Below are positions 53,593 through 61,889 of a stretch of 64,000 nucleotides of DNA, in pieces. The notes under the pieces are model-generated. The model was not told the DNA's origin, made no database searches, and saw nothing but the letters and a program-made list of their open reading frames with translations. Position 1 is the stretch's first letter. Each line of letters opens with the position of its first letter. Both the position numbers and the translations under genes were made by a program. The stretch comes from Paraburkholderia sp. BCC1884 (lineage in GTDB: Bacteria; Pseudomonadota; Gammaproteobacteria; Burkholderiales; Burkholderiaceae), in NCBI RefSeq assembly GCF_900996225.1, contig NZ_CAAJGL010000055.1, forward strand, positions 62,001 through 126,000. The letters are read 5' to 3'.

Positions 53593-54837
53593 TCAGGCGT
53601 GCGCGGGCGCAGCGAGTTTCGCCCGCGCCAGCACCGCATTGATCAATACGTTAGCGCCCGCGCTTACGTCATCGGGCAAGGCGTCTTCGGCCTCGTTGTG
53701 CGAGAGACCGTCCACGCACGGAATGAACACCATCGCGGTAGGCACGTGGCGCGCCAGATGGATCGCGTCGTGGCCGGCGCCGCTGACGATACGCTCATAC
53801 GAATAGCCCAGTTGCTGCGTCGCCGCCTCGACCAGCGCGACACACCCCGCGTCGAACGGCGTGGCCGGACTTCTCCAGTACGTCGACAGCGACGCTTGCA
53901 CACCGCGTTGCGCGGCGATGCGCCCGAACGCGGCACGCACGTCGTGCTCCATCGCGTCGATGCGTGCGTCGTCGGGATGGCGCAGGTCCACCGTGAACAG
54001 CACCTTGCCTGCAATCGTATTGCGCGACGAGTTCGGCACCTCGACCTGACCGATCGTGACCAGACCTTGCGGCGCATAGCGCGCGGCGATGGCTTCGAGT
54101 TCGAGCGCCATCGCCGACGCCGCGAAGAACGCGTCTTTTCGATAAGGCATCGGCGTGGTGCCGGCATGCGCGGCCACGCCGGTCACTTCGACGTCGAGCC
54201 AGCGGATCGACTGGCCGCCGGTCACGACGCCGATCGGATTGCCATGGCTTTCGAGAATCGGCCCCTGTTCGATATGCGCTTCGAAATACGCTTCGACATC
54301 GCGGGCATCGCGGCGCTGCGCATCGACATAGCCGCACGCTTCGAGCGCATTGGCGAGCGACACGCCCTGGGCGTCTTCGGTGCGCAACGCGTCGGCTAAC
54401 GGCGTCGCGCCGACGAACACCGCCGAGCCCAGCATGGCGGGCGTGAAGCGCGCGCCCTCCTCGTTGGTCCACGACACGACCTCGATCGGATGATGCGTCT
54501 CGATGTTCCGATCGTTCAGCGTCCGCACCACTTCCAGTCCGGCCAGCACGCCATACACGCCATCGAACCGGCCGCCTTCGGGCTGCGTATCCAGATGACT
54601 GCCAATCAGTACCGGTTTGGCATTCGCGTCGGCGCCTTCGCGGCGCGCAAACAGATTGCCCACTTCGTCCGTCTGCAGGGTCATGCCCGCCTGGCGGCAC
54701 CAGTCGGCGAACAACTCACGACCGCGCCGGTCCTCTTGCGTCAACGCGAGACGCCGTACGCCGCCACGCGCGGTCGCGCCCACTTGCGCCATTTCCATCA
54801 AACTCGCCCACAGGCGTCGTGCATCCACTTTCAACAT
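53593..54837 (-). CDS. M20-family Zn-dependent amidohydrolase (N-carbamoyl amino acid hydrolase / allantoate amidohydrolase type)
   Basis: 414 aa. The metal-binding series of the hydantoinase/carbamylase branch is visible: PVLIGSHLDTQPEGGRFDGV, VVSWTNEEGARFTPAMLGSA, the dimerisation domain VEVTGVAAHAGTTPMPYRKD, VLFTVDLRHPDDARID, and VSGAGHDAIHLARHVPTAMV with IPCVDGLSHNEAE. It hydrolyses a carbamoyl- or ureido-type amide bond. Gaps to neighbours are 15 and 16 bp. The true substrate is not determined by sequence. Confidence 0.9.
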   Translation of the reverse strand: MLKVDARRLWASLMEMAQVGATARGGVRRLALTQEDRRGRELFADWCRQAGMTLQTDEVGNLFARREGADANAKPVLIGSHLDTQPEGGRFDGVYGVLAGLEVVRTLNDRNIETHHPIEVVSWTNEEGARFTPAMLGSAVFVGATPLADALRTEDAQGVSLANALEACGYVDAQRRDARDVEAYFEAHIEQGPILESHGNPIGVVTGGQSIRWLDVEVTGVAAHAGTTPMPYRKDAFFAASAMALELEAIAARYAPQGLVTIGQVEVPNSSRNTIAGKVLFTVDLRHPDDARIDAMEHDVRAAFGRIAAQRGVQASLSTYWRSPATPFDAGCVALVEAATQQLGYSYERIVSGAGHDAIHLARHVPTAMVFIPCVDGLSHNEAEDALPDDVSAGANVLINAVLARAKLAAPAHA

Positions 54838-54852
54838 CGTGATTTCCTCTTT

Positions 54853-56163
54853 TCAACTGACCGGCAGTGCTTCGGGCGCATCGGCGCGACGGTGTTTCAG
54901 CGCGTCCAGGGCGACGATGCACGACAGCGAGATACCCGCGAGACAGGTATAGAACACCGCCAGCGGCCACCACTGCCCGACGAAGCGGTGCGCCAGCCAG
55001 GTGCCCGCGAGCGGCGTCAGACCGCCGGCAATCGCACCGCACACCTGGTAGGACAGCGAGATCGCGGAGTAGCGCACGCGCACCGGAAACACACCGCTGA
55101 CGAAACCCGCGATCACCGAATAGAAGCTCGCCATGCACACCACGGCGAGCGCGATGCCCACGATCATCGACAGGCGGTTGCCGCTCTGCACGAGCGTAAA
55201 CATCGGATACGGCGAGAGCATCGCGGCGAACGCGGCGAGCTTCAGGAAGCGCGCGCCACCGAGTTTTTCAGCGAGCCACGCGGCAATCGGCTGCGACACG
55301 AACTGGATGATCGCGACCGCGAACAGGCAATCGAGAATCAGCGACTTCGACACGCCGATGTTCTGCGTCGTGTACGAAATCATGAAGGTATTGGTGAAAT
55401 ACACGCCGGCAATCCCGATCGTGTTCGCGCCGATACAAAGCGCCACCAGCGCGCCGGACGAACGGAACACTTCGGCAATCGGCAATTCGACCGTGCGTTT
55501 GGCCTCTTTCTCGCGCGCGAATTCCGGCGATTCGTTGACGCCCATGCGGATGAAGATGCCGACCGCGAGCAGCGCGGCGCTGGCCAGAAACGGCAGACGC
55601 CAGCCGTAGGCGATGAAGTCGTCGTGCGGCATCGACGTGACCGCGCGAAACGCGATCAGCGACAGGATCAGACCGGCCGGGCTGCCCAGTTGCGCGAACG
55701 ACGCGAAAAACGTGCGCCGCCCCTGCGGCGCATGCTCGCCTGCCATCAGCACCGCCCCGCCCCATTCGCCGCCCACCGCCACGCCTTGCACCACGCGCAG
55801 CAGCACCAGCAGCACCGGCGCGAGCACGCCGACCTTCGTATACGCCGGCAGCAAGCCGACGCAGACGGTAGCCACGCCCATCATCATCAGCGTGGTCATG
55901 AGCGCTTTCTTGCGGCCGATACGGTCGCCCAGGTGGCCGAAGATCACGCCGCCCAGAGGCCGCGCGAAAAAGCCGACCGCAAAGGTCGCGAACGACGCCA
56001 TCGTGCTGACGAACGGATCGTGCGAGGGGAAATACAACTCGCCGAATACCAGCGCGGCGGCCGTGGCGTAGATATAAAAGTCGTACCACTCGATCATCGT
56101 GCCGATGAAAGCGGCGAAGGCCGCTCGCACAGGCTGACGGGTCGCGGGGTTGGCAGGGTTCAT
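54853..56163 (-). CDS. MFS transporter, metabolite:H+ symporter (MHS) family
   Basis: 436 aa with twelve transmembrane segments. The MHS signature FIGTMIEWYDFYIYATAAAL is at the N-terminus, with GHLGDRIGRKKALMTTLMMM as the loop-2 motif and LLRVVQGVAVGGEWGGAVLM following. The family imports small organic acids and zwitterions with protons. It is the first gene of the operon with the M20 hydrolase and deacetylase, so it probably imports their substrate. A LysR gene is divergent, 119 bp away. Confidence 0.92.
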   Translation of the reverse strand: MNPANPATRQPVRAAFAAFIGTMIEWYDFYIYATAAALVFGELYFPSHDPFVSTMASFATFAVGFFARPLGGVIFGHLGDRIGRKKALMTTLMMMGVATVCVGLLPAYTKVGVLAPVLLVLLRVVQGVAVGGEWGGAVLMAGEHAPQGRRTFFASFAQLGSPAGLILSLIAFRAVTSMPHDDFIAYGWRLPFLASAALLAVGIFIRMGVNESPEFAREKEAKRTVELPIAEVFRSSGALVALCIGANTIGIAGVYFTNTFMISYTTQNIGVSKSLILDCLFAVAIIQFVSQPIAAWLAEKLGGARFLKLAAFAAMLSPYPMFTLVQSGNRLSMIVGIALAVVCMASFYSVIAGFVSGVFPVRVRYSAISLSYQVCGAIAGGLTPLAGTWLAHRFVGQWWPLAVFYTCLAGISLSCIVALDALKHRRADAPEALPVS

Positions 56164-56282
56164 GGGGGCTCCTCAGTCTTTTTCCGAATAGATATGGGAG
56201 TGTTTATCGGCCTCCAGAAAACATTAGTCAAATTTCGGTTTATTATCTCAACTATAAATCTGGCTTATGTCGAGGACGATCC

Positions 56283-57251
56283 ATGACCCAACTGCGCGCG
56301 GACGTCACGCGTTTTCTGAACGACCGGCTCGACTGGAATCTGTTGCGAACCTTTCTGGTCATCATGCAGGAGCGCAGTGTGAGCCGCGCCGCTGCGCGTT
56401 TGCATCTCACGCAACCCGCCGTGAGCCAGGCACTCAAGCGGCTCGAGGAGACGCTCGGGCGCAATCTGATCCAGCGCCGCGGCCCGCATTTCGAGCCGAC
56501 GCGGGCGGGCGAAGAGGTCTACCGGATTGCCAGCGATATTTACGGGCACATGTCGCGGCTCGAAACCGAACTCGACGACCGCAGCGAGGACATCACCGGC
56601 TCGATTCGCCTCTTGACCGTGAGCCGGATCGACTCCGGTGTGTACGACGAATTTCTCGCAGAATTTCACAAGAGCTATCCGCGCGTGGATCTGCACATCG
56701 AGATCATGCGTTCCTCGGACATCATCTCGTCGCTGCTGCAAAAGACGGCCACCGCCGGTCTTGGCTTATGCCGCACGCCGGTCGAGAAACTCGAACAACG
56801 CTGTTTTCTGCGGCAACGGTACGCACTTTTCTGTGGGCGGCATCACCGTCTGTTTGGGCGTCACGCGTTGTCCATCGATCAATTGCTGGCGGAGAATTTC
56901 GTCTCCTTCACGAGCGACCAGATCGGCGACAGCCTCTCGCCGCTCACGGTATTTCGCGATCAGCGCGGGTTCACGGGGCGCATCGTGGCGGCTTCGCCGA
57001 GTCTCGACGAAGTGCGGCGGCTCATTTTCGCGGGCTATGGGATTGGCTGCCTGCCCGAGCACATCGTGCGCGACGATCTCGCGCAGCAGCGGCTATGGCG
57101 TCTGCCGCCCGAAGAAGGTCTGGTCGATGTCGATATCGATCTGTTGTGGCTGCGCACGCGCAAGATGAACGCCGCGGAACAGGCATTTCTCGACGGCATG
57201 GAGCGGACCATGCAGCGTTACGCATTGCCCGAGCGGTTGGCGGCGCGCTGA
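56283..57251 (+). CDS. LysR-family regulator divergent from the MFS operon
   Basis: 322 aa. DNA-binding domain: DWNLLRTFLVIMQERSVSRA, RLHLTQPAVSQALKRLEETL, RNLIQRRGPHFEPTRAGEEV. The effector domain includes IRLLTVSRIDSGVYDEFLAE and a longer than usual C-terminus. The 119-bp shared gap is AT-rich (56210-56270) and probably carries the operator, but no perfect dyad stands out. Likely activates the adjacent transporter/amidohydrolase operon. Confidence 0.9.
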   Translation: MTQLRADVTRFLNDRLDWNLLRTFLVIMQERSVSRAAARLHLTQPAVSQALKRLEETLGRNLIQRRGPHFEPTRAGEEVYRIASDIYGHMSRLETELDDRSEDITGSIRLLTVSRIDSGVYDEFLAEFHKSYPRVDLHIEIMRSSDIISSLLQKTATAGLGLCRTPVEKLEQRCFLRQRYALFCGRHHRLFGRHALSIDQLLAENFVSFTSDQIGDSLSPLTVFRDQRGFTGRIVAASPSLDEVRRLIFAGYGIGCLPEHIVRDDLAQQRLWRLPPEEGLVDVDIDLLWLRTRKMNAAEQAFLDGMERTMQRYALPERLAAR

Positions 57252-57257
57252 ACCGCG

Positions 57258-57347
57258 TCAGCGCTGCCTGCGAATCAGCGCGACTTGCACGGCGACACTG
57301 GCCAGCACGGCCAACGCGCCTAAGGTATCGAGAATTCCGGGCCACAC
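57258..57347 (-). CDS. Putative 29-residue single-span membrane protein
   Basis: Too short for ordinary ORF calling. A GTG start (57345-57347) is preceded by a perfect GGAGGT (complement of 57353-57358) with a 5-bp spacer. The product begins MWPGILDTLGALAVLA, continues hydrophobically for about 20 residues and ends in the basic tail ALIRRQR, the layout of an inner-membrane single-span peptide with cytoplasmic C-terminus (N-out) or a membrane toxin/regulator. It is convergent with the LysR gene, 7 bp from its stop. No homologue is recognised; it is not KdpF or CydX by sequence. Confidence 0.5.
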   Translation of the reverse strand: MWPGILDTLGALAVLASVAVQVALIRRQR

Positions 57348-57512
57348 GCGGCACCTCCATCGGTTCGTTTCGACCACCCGCTTCTGGTTAAACGACTGTG
57401 CGCGCCATCAGTTGAATGCCCAAGGCTGGCAGACAGATAAAAAGTCGCGACGAAACGTGAAGCAACCCGCTGCGTCATCGCGCCATGCCATGATGCAGCG
57501 GTGTGCTTCGGC

Positions 57513-57941
57513 TTACTTCACGTCGAACGCGTAATCGCCATGCGTGCGATGGCCGTCGTCGGCCACGGCGATCCAATGCACCGTATAGCGGCCTGCCGCG
57601 AGCGGCGGCAAGGGCACCGACATCGCCGCCGCCTCCTGCGCATCCACCGACGACTTCTGCGTGTTGACCTGCTTGCCGCCCGCATCGCTCACCGTCAACG
57701 AACTGAAGGTCGGCTCGAGCGGGCCGTCGAACAGCACCCGCACCTGCGCGGGCGAGGCCACCGTCGCGCCCGCACCGGGCTCCTGTTTTTTCGGAAACAC
57801 ATGCGCGAAAGCGGCGCTTGCGAGCGTGATCCCGGCCAGTAGTGCCACCAGTCTGGCGGCCCGTGTTGCGACCCGCTTTGTGGTCAATTTCCTGGTCAAT
57901 TTCGTGGCCCACTCAGGGCCGCTGGTCCGATCGCTGTTCAT
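57513..57941 (-). CDS. copC: CopC-domain copper resistance protein
   Basis: 142 aa. A signal sequence (LVALLAGITLASAAFAH) with cleavage after AFA leaves a mature N-terminal His, a copper ligand in CopC proteins. The Ig-like domain follows: GATVASPAQVRVLFDGPLEP, FSSLTVSDAGGKQVNT, and GRYTVHWIAVADDGHRTHGD, whose DGH.TH is a second Cu site region. It binds Cu in the periplasm. Third gene of the DUF2946 - outer-membrane-like - CopC set, 15 bp after its neighbour. No copD is seen. Confidence 0.9.
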   Translation of the reverse strand: MNSDRTSGPEWATKLTRKLTTKRVATRAARLVALLAGITLASAAFAHVFPKKQEPGAGATVASPAQVRVLFDGPLEPTFSSLTVSDAGGKQVNTQKSSVDAQEAAAMSVPLPPLAAGRYTVHWIAVADDGHRTHGDYAFDVK

Positions 57942-57956
57942 CGTGCTGCTCCTGGG

Positions 57957-58853
57957 TTACTGAAAGAGAGGTTTGCCGATCGTGGTCGGCGCGACGTCGT
58001 CGAAAAAGATGTGCGCCTGGACCAGAATGCCCACGTGCGAGCCGCTCGCCCGGTTGATCGGGATTTGCGCCTCCACGCCGAACTGTCCATAACGGTTGAT
58101 CCAGATGAAGCCCGGATTGACCGTGCCGGTCGTCTGCCCCTGGCTTCTCGAAAGCGGAATTTCCACCAGCGGAATCAGATTCGAAAGCGGCTGCGGCAGA
58201 CCGAGGTCGCGCACGTGCTGTTGCAGATACGGCAAGCTGTACTGCACCGTGAAGCCGTAGTTGAACGCGTTGGGCTGACCCGCGCCGGTAGTGAACGACG
58301 GACCCGCCTCCCCGGTGATCGCAACTGGCCGAAGATAAGCCAGCGAGTCGGGCAGATCGCCCATGCCCTTGCCGACATAGACAGTCGGTGAAATGGTCGA
58401 GAAGTTATCCGCGATTGCGCGGCTGCCGGTGCCGCCGAACTCGGCATCCACGCCCACCGAGGTCATGAACTCGTGCGGGTCGTTCACATACAGCAGGTAC
58501 TTCAGCCCGACGCCGAAATTGTCAAAGCCGCGCGCGGTCGGGTTGTTCTGCATCACGTAACCGCCGTCGACGGAGACCGCGAGGCGCGGCGTGATCAGCT
58601 TGTCGTACTCGAAGCTGAAGGTGTTGATGCTCTGGTCGCCGTTGTCGCCCGGCACGCGTTGATGGCCGTACTGGAAGTCGGCTTCATCGCCGACGCCGGG
58701 GTCGTCGACGGACATCGTCGCGGGAAAGACGCGGTCGCCCGCGATCGCATGGGCGCTGGCGGGCGATGGCGCGCACAGCAATACGCTCGCCGCGGCCGCG
58801 ACGAGCGACACCGCGCGCAGCTTGACGCCGCTGCGCGTTGTTGAGGTGTACAT
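57957..58853 (-). CDS. Exported beta-barrel-like protein of the copper cluster
   Basis: 298 aa. Signal peptide with AXA site (PSPASAHA, residues 27-34), then alternating beta strands rich in Gly and aromatic residues (FSFEYDKLITPRLAVSVDGG, FGVGLKYLLYVNDPHEF, GFIWINRYGQFGVEAQIPIN). The last residue is Gln after Phe, close to the usual outer-membrane C-terminal pattern but not exact. No enzymatic motif. Likely an outer-membrane or periplasmic transport component tied to copper handling by gene context only. Confidence 0.7.
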   Translation of the reverse strand: MYTSTTRSGVKLRAVSLVAAAASVLLCAPSPASAHAIAGDRVFPATMSVDDPGVGDEADFQYGHQRVPGDNGDQSINTFSFEYDKLITPRLAVSVDGGYVMQNNPTARGFDNFGVGLKYLLYVNDPHEFMTSVGVDAEFGGTGSRAIADNFSTISPTVYVGKGMGDLPDSLAYLRPVAITGEAGPSFTTGAGQPNAFNYGFTVQYSLPYLQQHVRDLGLPQPLSNLIPLVEIPLSRSQGQTTGTVNPGFIWINRYGQFGVEAQIPINRASGSHVGILVQAHIFFDDVAPTTIGKPLFQ

Positions 58854-58919
58854 GGTTCATCCTGTTTCATGGGTCGTGACAGGCCGACGCGCGCCGTCCT
58901 CAGGACGTGCGGCGTCAGC

Positions 58920-58942
58920 CGCGATGCCTGCACGGCATCGCG
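58920..58942. other. Perfect hairpin in the DUF2946/beta-barrel gap
   Basis: CGCGATGCC pairs with GGCATCGCG across a five-base loop. An imperfect second stem (GACGC...GTCC / GGAC...GCGTC) lies at about 58885-58917. The 104-bp gap in an otherwise tight operon is thus strongly structured, suggesting RNA processing, attenuation or differential expression of the downstream genes. Confidence 0.45.
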
Positions 58943-58957
58943 CTGTGGTGACGTGAA

Positions 58958-59434
58958 TCAGGTTGAGTAAGGTGGGGCACGGGGTTGTGCGAAGCTGAGC
59001 GGTTCGACGCGCAGCACGCTCTCGAAGCGCGTCGCGACGATGTGCTGGCGAACCAGCACGGCGACGGCGAAGAGCGCTTCGACGCTCGGCACGACCGGCA
59101 TGTGGGCGAGCAGGCTGCAATAGCCGCAGGCGTCGCCGTCGGCGAGCTGGGTGTGCTGGGTCTGTTTGTCGGCCGAAGGGCCGTGCGAGGCGTCGCCGTG
59201 CATCGACGGCATGGCGTCCATCGATGCCATCGAGTCCATCGAGTCCATCGAGTCCATCGAGTCCATCGGCATGGACGCCATCGACGGCATATCGCAGTGC
59301 GCGGCGCCCATCGCGCCGTCCGAGCCATGCGCGCTGCGCGCGGCAAGCGTATGCGAGATCGTCGGCGCGAGCGTGGCCATGAGGATCGCAAGCAATCCCA
59401 GCCAACTACCGATCTTCCGTTGGAACCGACTCAA
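58958..59434 (-). CDS. DUF2946-like Met-rich exported protein
   Basis: 158 aa. An N-terminal hydrophobic signal (IGSWLGLLAILMATLAPTIS) is followed by a Met-rich stretch at about 44-75 made of repeated MDS units and HCDMPSMASMP, reminiscent of methionine motifs that bind Cu(I) in copper proteins. The distal CGYCSLLAHMPVVPS segment, with its C-x2-C, is the DUF2946 hallmark. First gene of the copper-type cluster. A role in copper binding or delivery is inferred from composition and context. Confidence 0.8.
   Translation of the reverse strand: MSRFQRKIGSWLGLLAILMATLAPTISHTLAARSAHGSDGAMGAAHCDMPSMASMPMDSMDSMDSMDSMASMDAMPSMHGDASHGPSADKQTQHTQLADGDACGYCSLLAHMPVVPSVEALFAVAVLVRQHIVATRFESVLRVEPLSFAQPRAPPYST
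59232..59267. repeat. 9-bp tandem repeat encoding MDS units
   Basis: Four exact copies of GAGTCCATC, in frame with the DUF2946 gene on the minus strand, each coding one Met-Asp-Ser unit. Copy number could vary by slippage without frameshift, changing the number of Met ligands. Confidence 0.9.
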
Positions 59435-59630
59435 GATACGCCCGGCGACACGATGGGAAACTGAGGCGGATTATGCCACGCAGGTCGCGCATCGAAGCGC
59501 CCGGCAAGCCGTTATGCCGGGCATTGCGCCCTCACTCCCCGCCTGCGGGTCAATAGAGCGAACTGCCGACGGCAAACCCGCGGCGGACAGAGGACAATGC
59601 CCTCATCCCGGCTTCCGGTGTGGAGTGTCC

Positions 59631-60983
59631 ATGAAAGCGCAGCGCCCGCGTCCCCCGCAGTTTCCCGGCGATCATCCGCATGCCGAGTGGCGCGATCACA
59701 CGCTGCCCTATGCAATCGTCGCCGCGCTGATCGTGGTGGTGGTCACGCTGGCCGTCTGGCTGATCGACCCGGCGCCACCGAAAACGATCACCATGAGCGC
59801 GGGCGCGCGCGACAGTTCGTTTCTGGTCGCCGCCGAGCAGTACAAAAAGATCCTCGCCCGCAACGGCATCACGCTGAAGGTGCTCGAATCCGACGGCTCG
59901 GTGCAGAACCTGCAACGTCTGCTGGACCCGAAGCAGCATGTCGATCTCGCGCTCGTGCAAGGTGGCGTGGCCGATGGGCTCGATACGTCGTCGCTGATGT
60001 CGCTCGGCAGCGTGTTCTACATCCCGGTGGTGGTGTTCTATCGCGGCAGTGGCCTCGACCAGCTTTCGCAACTGGAAGGCAAGCGTATCGCGATCGGCCG
60101 CGAGGGCAGCGGCACCCGCCTGCTCGCGCTCAAACTGCTCGAGGCGAACGGCATCGCACCCGGCGGCAGCACCGTGCTGGTGCCGAGCGACGGCATGCAG
60201 GCCGCTACGCAACTGGTCGCCGGCGAGGTGGACGCGGCGATCCTGAACGGCGACTCGGCCACGCGCGGTCTGATGCTGAGGCTGCTCAAGGTGCCCGGCA
60301 TCTCGGTGATGAATTTCGACGAAGCGAGCGCCTATACGCGGCTGTTTCCGTATCTTGACGAGATCGATCTACCGGCCGGCGTGCTCGACCTGAAGCACCG
60401 GATCCCGCCTGAAACGGTGCATCTGGTGAGCCCGACGGTGGAACTGGTCGCGCGGACCAATCTGCATCCCGCCATCTCCGATCTGCTGATTGAAGCCGCC
60501 CAGGAAGTGCACGGTATGCCCGGCCTGTTGCAACGCGCGGGCCAGTTTCCCAGCGCGGTCGCACGTGAATACCAGATCAGCGAAGACGCGCAACGCTATT
60601 ACAAAACCGGCAAGAGCTTTCTCTACCGGACACTGCCGTTCTGGCTCGCGAGTATCGGCGACCGCACGCTCGTGCTGCTATTGCCGGTGGCGGTGCTGCT
60701 GTTTCCGGCGATGCGGCTGATTCCGGCGCTCTACCGGTGGCGGGTGCGCTCACGCATCTATCGCTATTACGGTTCGCTGATTGCAATCGAACGCGGCGCG
60801 CTCGCCGATACGACCGCCGAGGAGCGCAGGAAGCTCTTCGCGGATCTGGATCAGATCGAGGATTCGTTGAACCGGCTGCGTATGCCGCTCGCTTACGCGG
60901 ATGCTTTTTATGTCCTACGCGAACACGTAGGCTTCGTGCGCGGCAGGCTCACCGCGGGGCCGCGGCAAGACAGCCACCCCTAG
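59631..60983 (+). CDS. Membrane-anchored TAXI-family solute-binding protein
   Basis: 450 aa from ATG 59631, with GGAG 7 bp upstream. An N-terminal transmembrane anchor (LPYAIVAALIVVVVTLAVWL, residues 25-45) is followed by a TAXI/TRAP-type binding domain: TITMSAGARDSSFLVAAEQY, SVQNLQRLLDPKQHVDLALV, QLEGKRIAIGREGSGTRLLA, EVDAAILNGDSATRGLMLRL. A second transmembrane region lies near 345-375 and a cytoplasmic helical C-terminus (ERRKLFADLDQIEDSLNRLR) ends it. Classical TAXI proteins are free periplasmic proteins beside a permease; none is adjacent. It may be a sensor-like or orphan transport component. Confidence 0.85.
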   Translation: MKAQRPRPPQFPGDHPHAEWRDHTLPYAIVAALIVVVVTLAVWLIDPAPPKTITMSAGARDSSFLVAAEQYKKILARNGITLKVLESDGSVQNLQRLLDPKQHVDLALVQGGVADGLDTSSLMSLGSVFYIPVVVFYRGSGLDQLSQLEGKRIAIGREGSGTRLLALKLLEANGIAPGGSTVLVPSDGMQAATQLVAGEVDAAILNGDSATRGLMLRLLKVPGISVMNFDEASAYTRLFPYLDEIDLPAGVLDLKHRIPPETVHLVSPTVELVARTNLHPAISDLLIEAAQEVHGMPGLLQRAGQFPSAVAREYQISEDAQRYYKTGKSFLYRTLPFWLASIGDRTLVLLLPVAVLLFPAMRLIPALYRWRVRSRIYRYYGSLIAIERGALADTTAEERRKLFADLDQIEDSLNRLRMPLAYADAFYVLREHVGFVRGRLTAGPRQDSHP

Positions 60984-61005
60984 AAGGGGTGGCGGAGGGT
61001 TTTTA
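60974..61005 (+). terminator. Intrinsic terminator overlapping the TAXI gene end
   Basis: GCCACCCC and GGGGTGGC form an 8-bp stem that includes the gene's stop codon (60981-60983), followed by GGAGGG and a T5 tract at 61001-61005. The T tract touches the end of the convergent proQ-like gene. Confidence 0.65.
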
Positions 61006-61803
61006 TGCTTCGGGTGTGTCCGTCGCGGCGGACGGCGTGCTCACTGGATCGGCAGACGCTTGTTCGTTCGCCGGCGTGTCGGTCGAACCGGCTTGCGGAA
61101 CGCCGGCGTCGCTGTCCGGCGAGGCTGCCGCAGCGGCAGTTGCCCCCGCTGCATCGGCTGCGACATCGGCCGCGCCTGCTGCATCGGCTGCGACACCGGC
61201 CGCGCCTGCCGCAGCAGCCGTCTCCGCTGTCGCAGCGGCGGCCTTCGGTGCGCCCTTGCCGGCGCGATGCGCCTGCAGGCGCTGCGCGCCCGCCGCTTCC
61301 TGCGCCGTGACCTGGCCTGATTCGCCACCCGTCAGATCGACGCGCGCAGCGCCTTCCACGAGACTCTTCCAGTAGCGGCTGCCACGGCACCACGTCTTGA
61401 TCGCGTCGCGCAACTCGGCTTCGCTCAGCGACAACTCCTTCGCATGCACGACGAGGTCCGCGAAGATACCGACCTTCAGCGGCAGCTTGGGCGCCGGGTT
61501 CTTCGGAAACACATTGGGGAAGCGTTTCTGCAATCGCCCGATCGATTTCACCACCGGGTCCACCGGCTTGGCGTCCACGGCAGGCCTGGCGTGCTCCGAC
61601 GCCGCAGGCGCCTCGCGCCGCGGCGGCGCGGGTTTGCGCGCAGGCTTCGAGCCCGGCCTGGAACCCGGCTTCGAATCGGCCTTTGATGCAGGCTTTGAAG
61701 CAGGCTTTGAAGCAGGCTTGGCACCTGACTTGGCGGCGGGTGCAGCTTCGGCGCGAGCCGCAGCCAGTTGCTTCTTCAGTTCAGCAAGTTGTTCGAAACC
61801 CAT
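61003..61803 (-). CDS. ProQ/FinO-family RNA chaperone with repetitive tails
   Basis: 266 aa from ATG 61801-61803. The FinO/ProQ core lies at about 85-175: VVKSIGRLQKRFPNVFPKNP, LPLKVGIFADLVVHAKELSL, LRDAIKTWCRGSRYWKSLVE. These proteins bind structured small RNAs and mRNA 3' ends. The N-terminal arm is a Lys/Pro/Ser repeat (KPASKPASKPAS, then further KPGS units) and the C-terminal third is an Ala-rich repeat region with DAAGAADVAADAAG. The core ends near the GGESGQVTAQE segment. The tails are much longer than in E. coli FinO-domain proteins. Confidence 0.88.
   Translation of the reverse strand: MGFEQLAELKKQLAAARAEAAPAAKSGAKPASKPASKPASKADSKPGSRPGSKPARKPAPPRREAPAASEHARPAVDAKPVDPVVKSIGRLQKRFPNVFPKNPAPKLPLKVGIFADLVVHAKELSLSEAELRDAIKTWCRGSRYWKSLVEGAARVDLTGGESGQVTAQEAAGAQRLQAHRAGKGAPKAAAATAETAAAAGAAGVAADAAGAADVAADAAGATAAAAASPDSDAGVPQAGSTDTPANEQASADPVSTPSAATDTPEA
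61148..61207. repeat. 30-bp tandem duplication inside the proQ-like gene
   Basis: Two consecutive 30-bp units (61148-61177 and 61178-61207) differing at one base encode a repeated ten-residue Ala-rich block in the C-terminal tail. In-frame length variation is possible. Confidence 0.85.
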
Positions 61804-61889
61804 AGCGCACAATCGATCGAGAAAGACGAGATTGTAGCAGCGTGTGGAAAGGCGCTTGTGACAACGCTGTGCAGCGTGTCGCGCAGGCC

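Noticed and set aside
54490-56286. Plus-strand 598-codon open frame
   Set aside because: Antisense to the MFS and M20 genes; composition is His/Arg/Asp-rich and non-protein-like.
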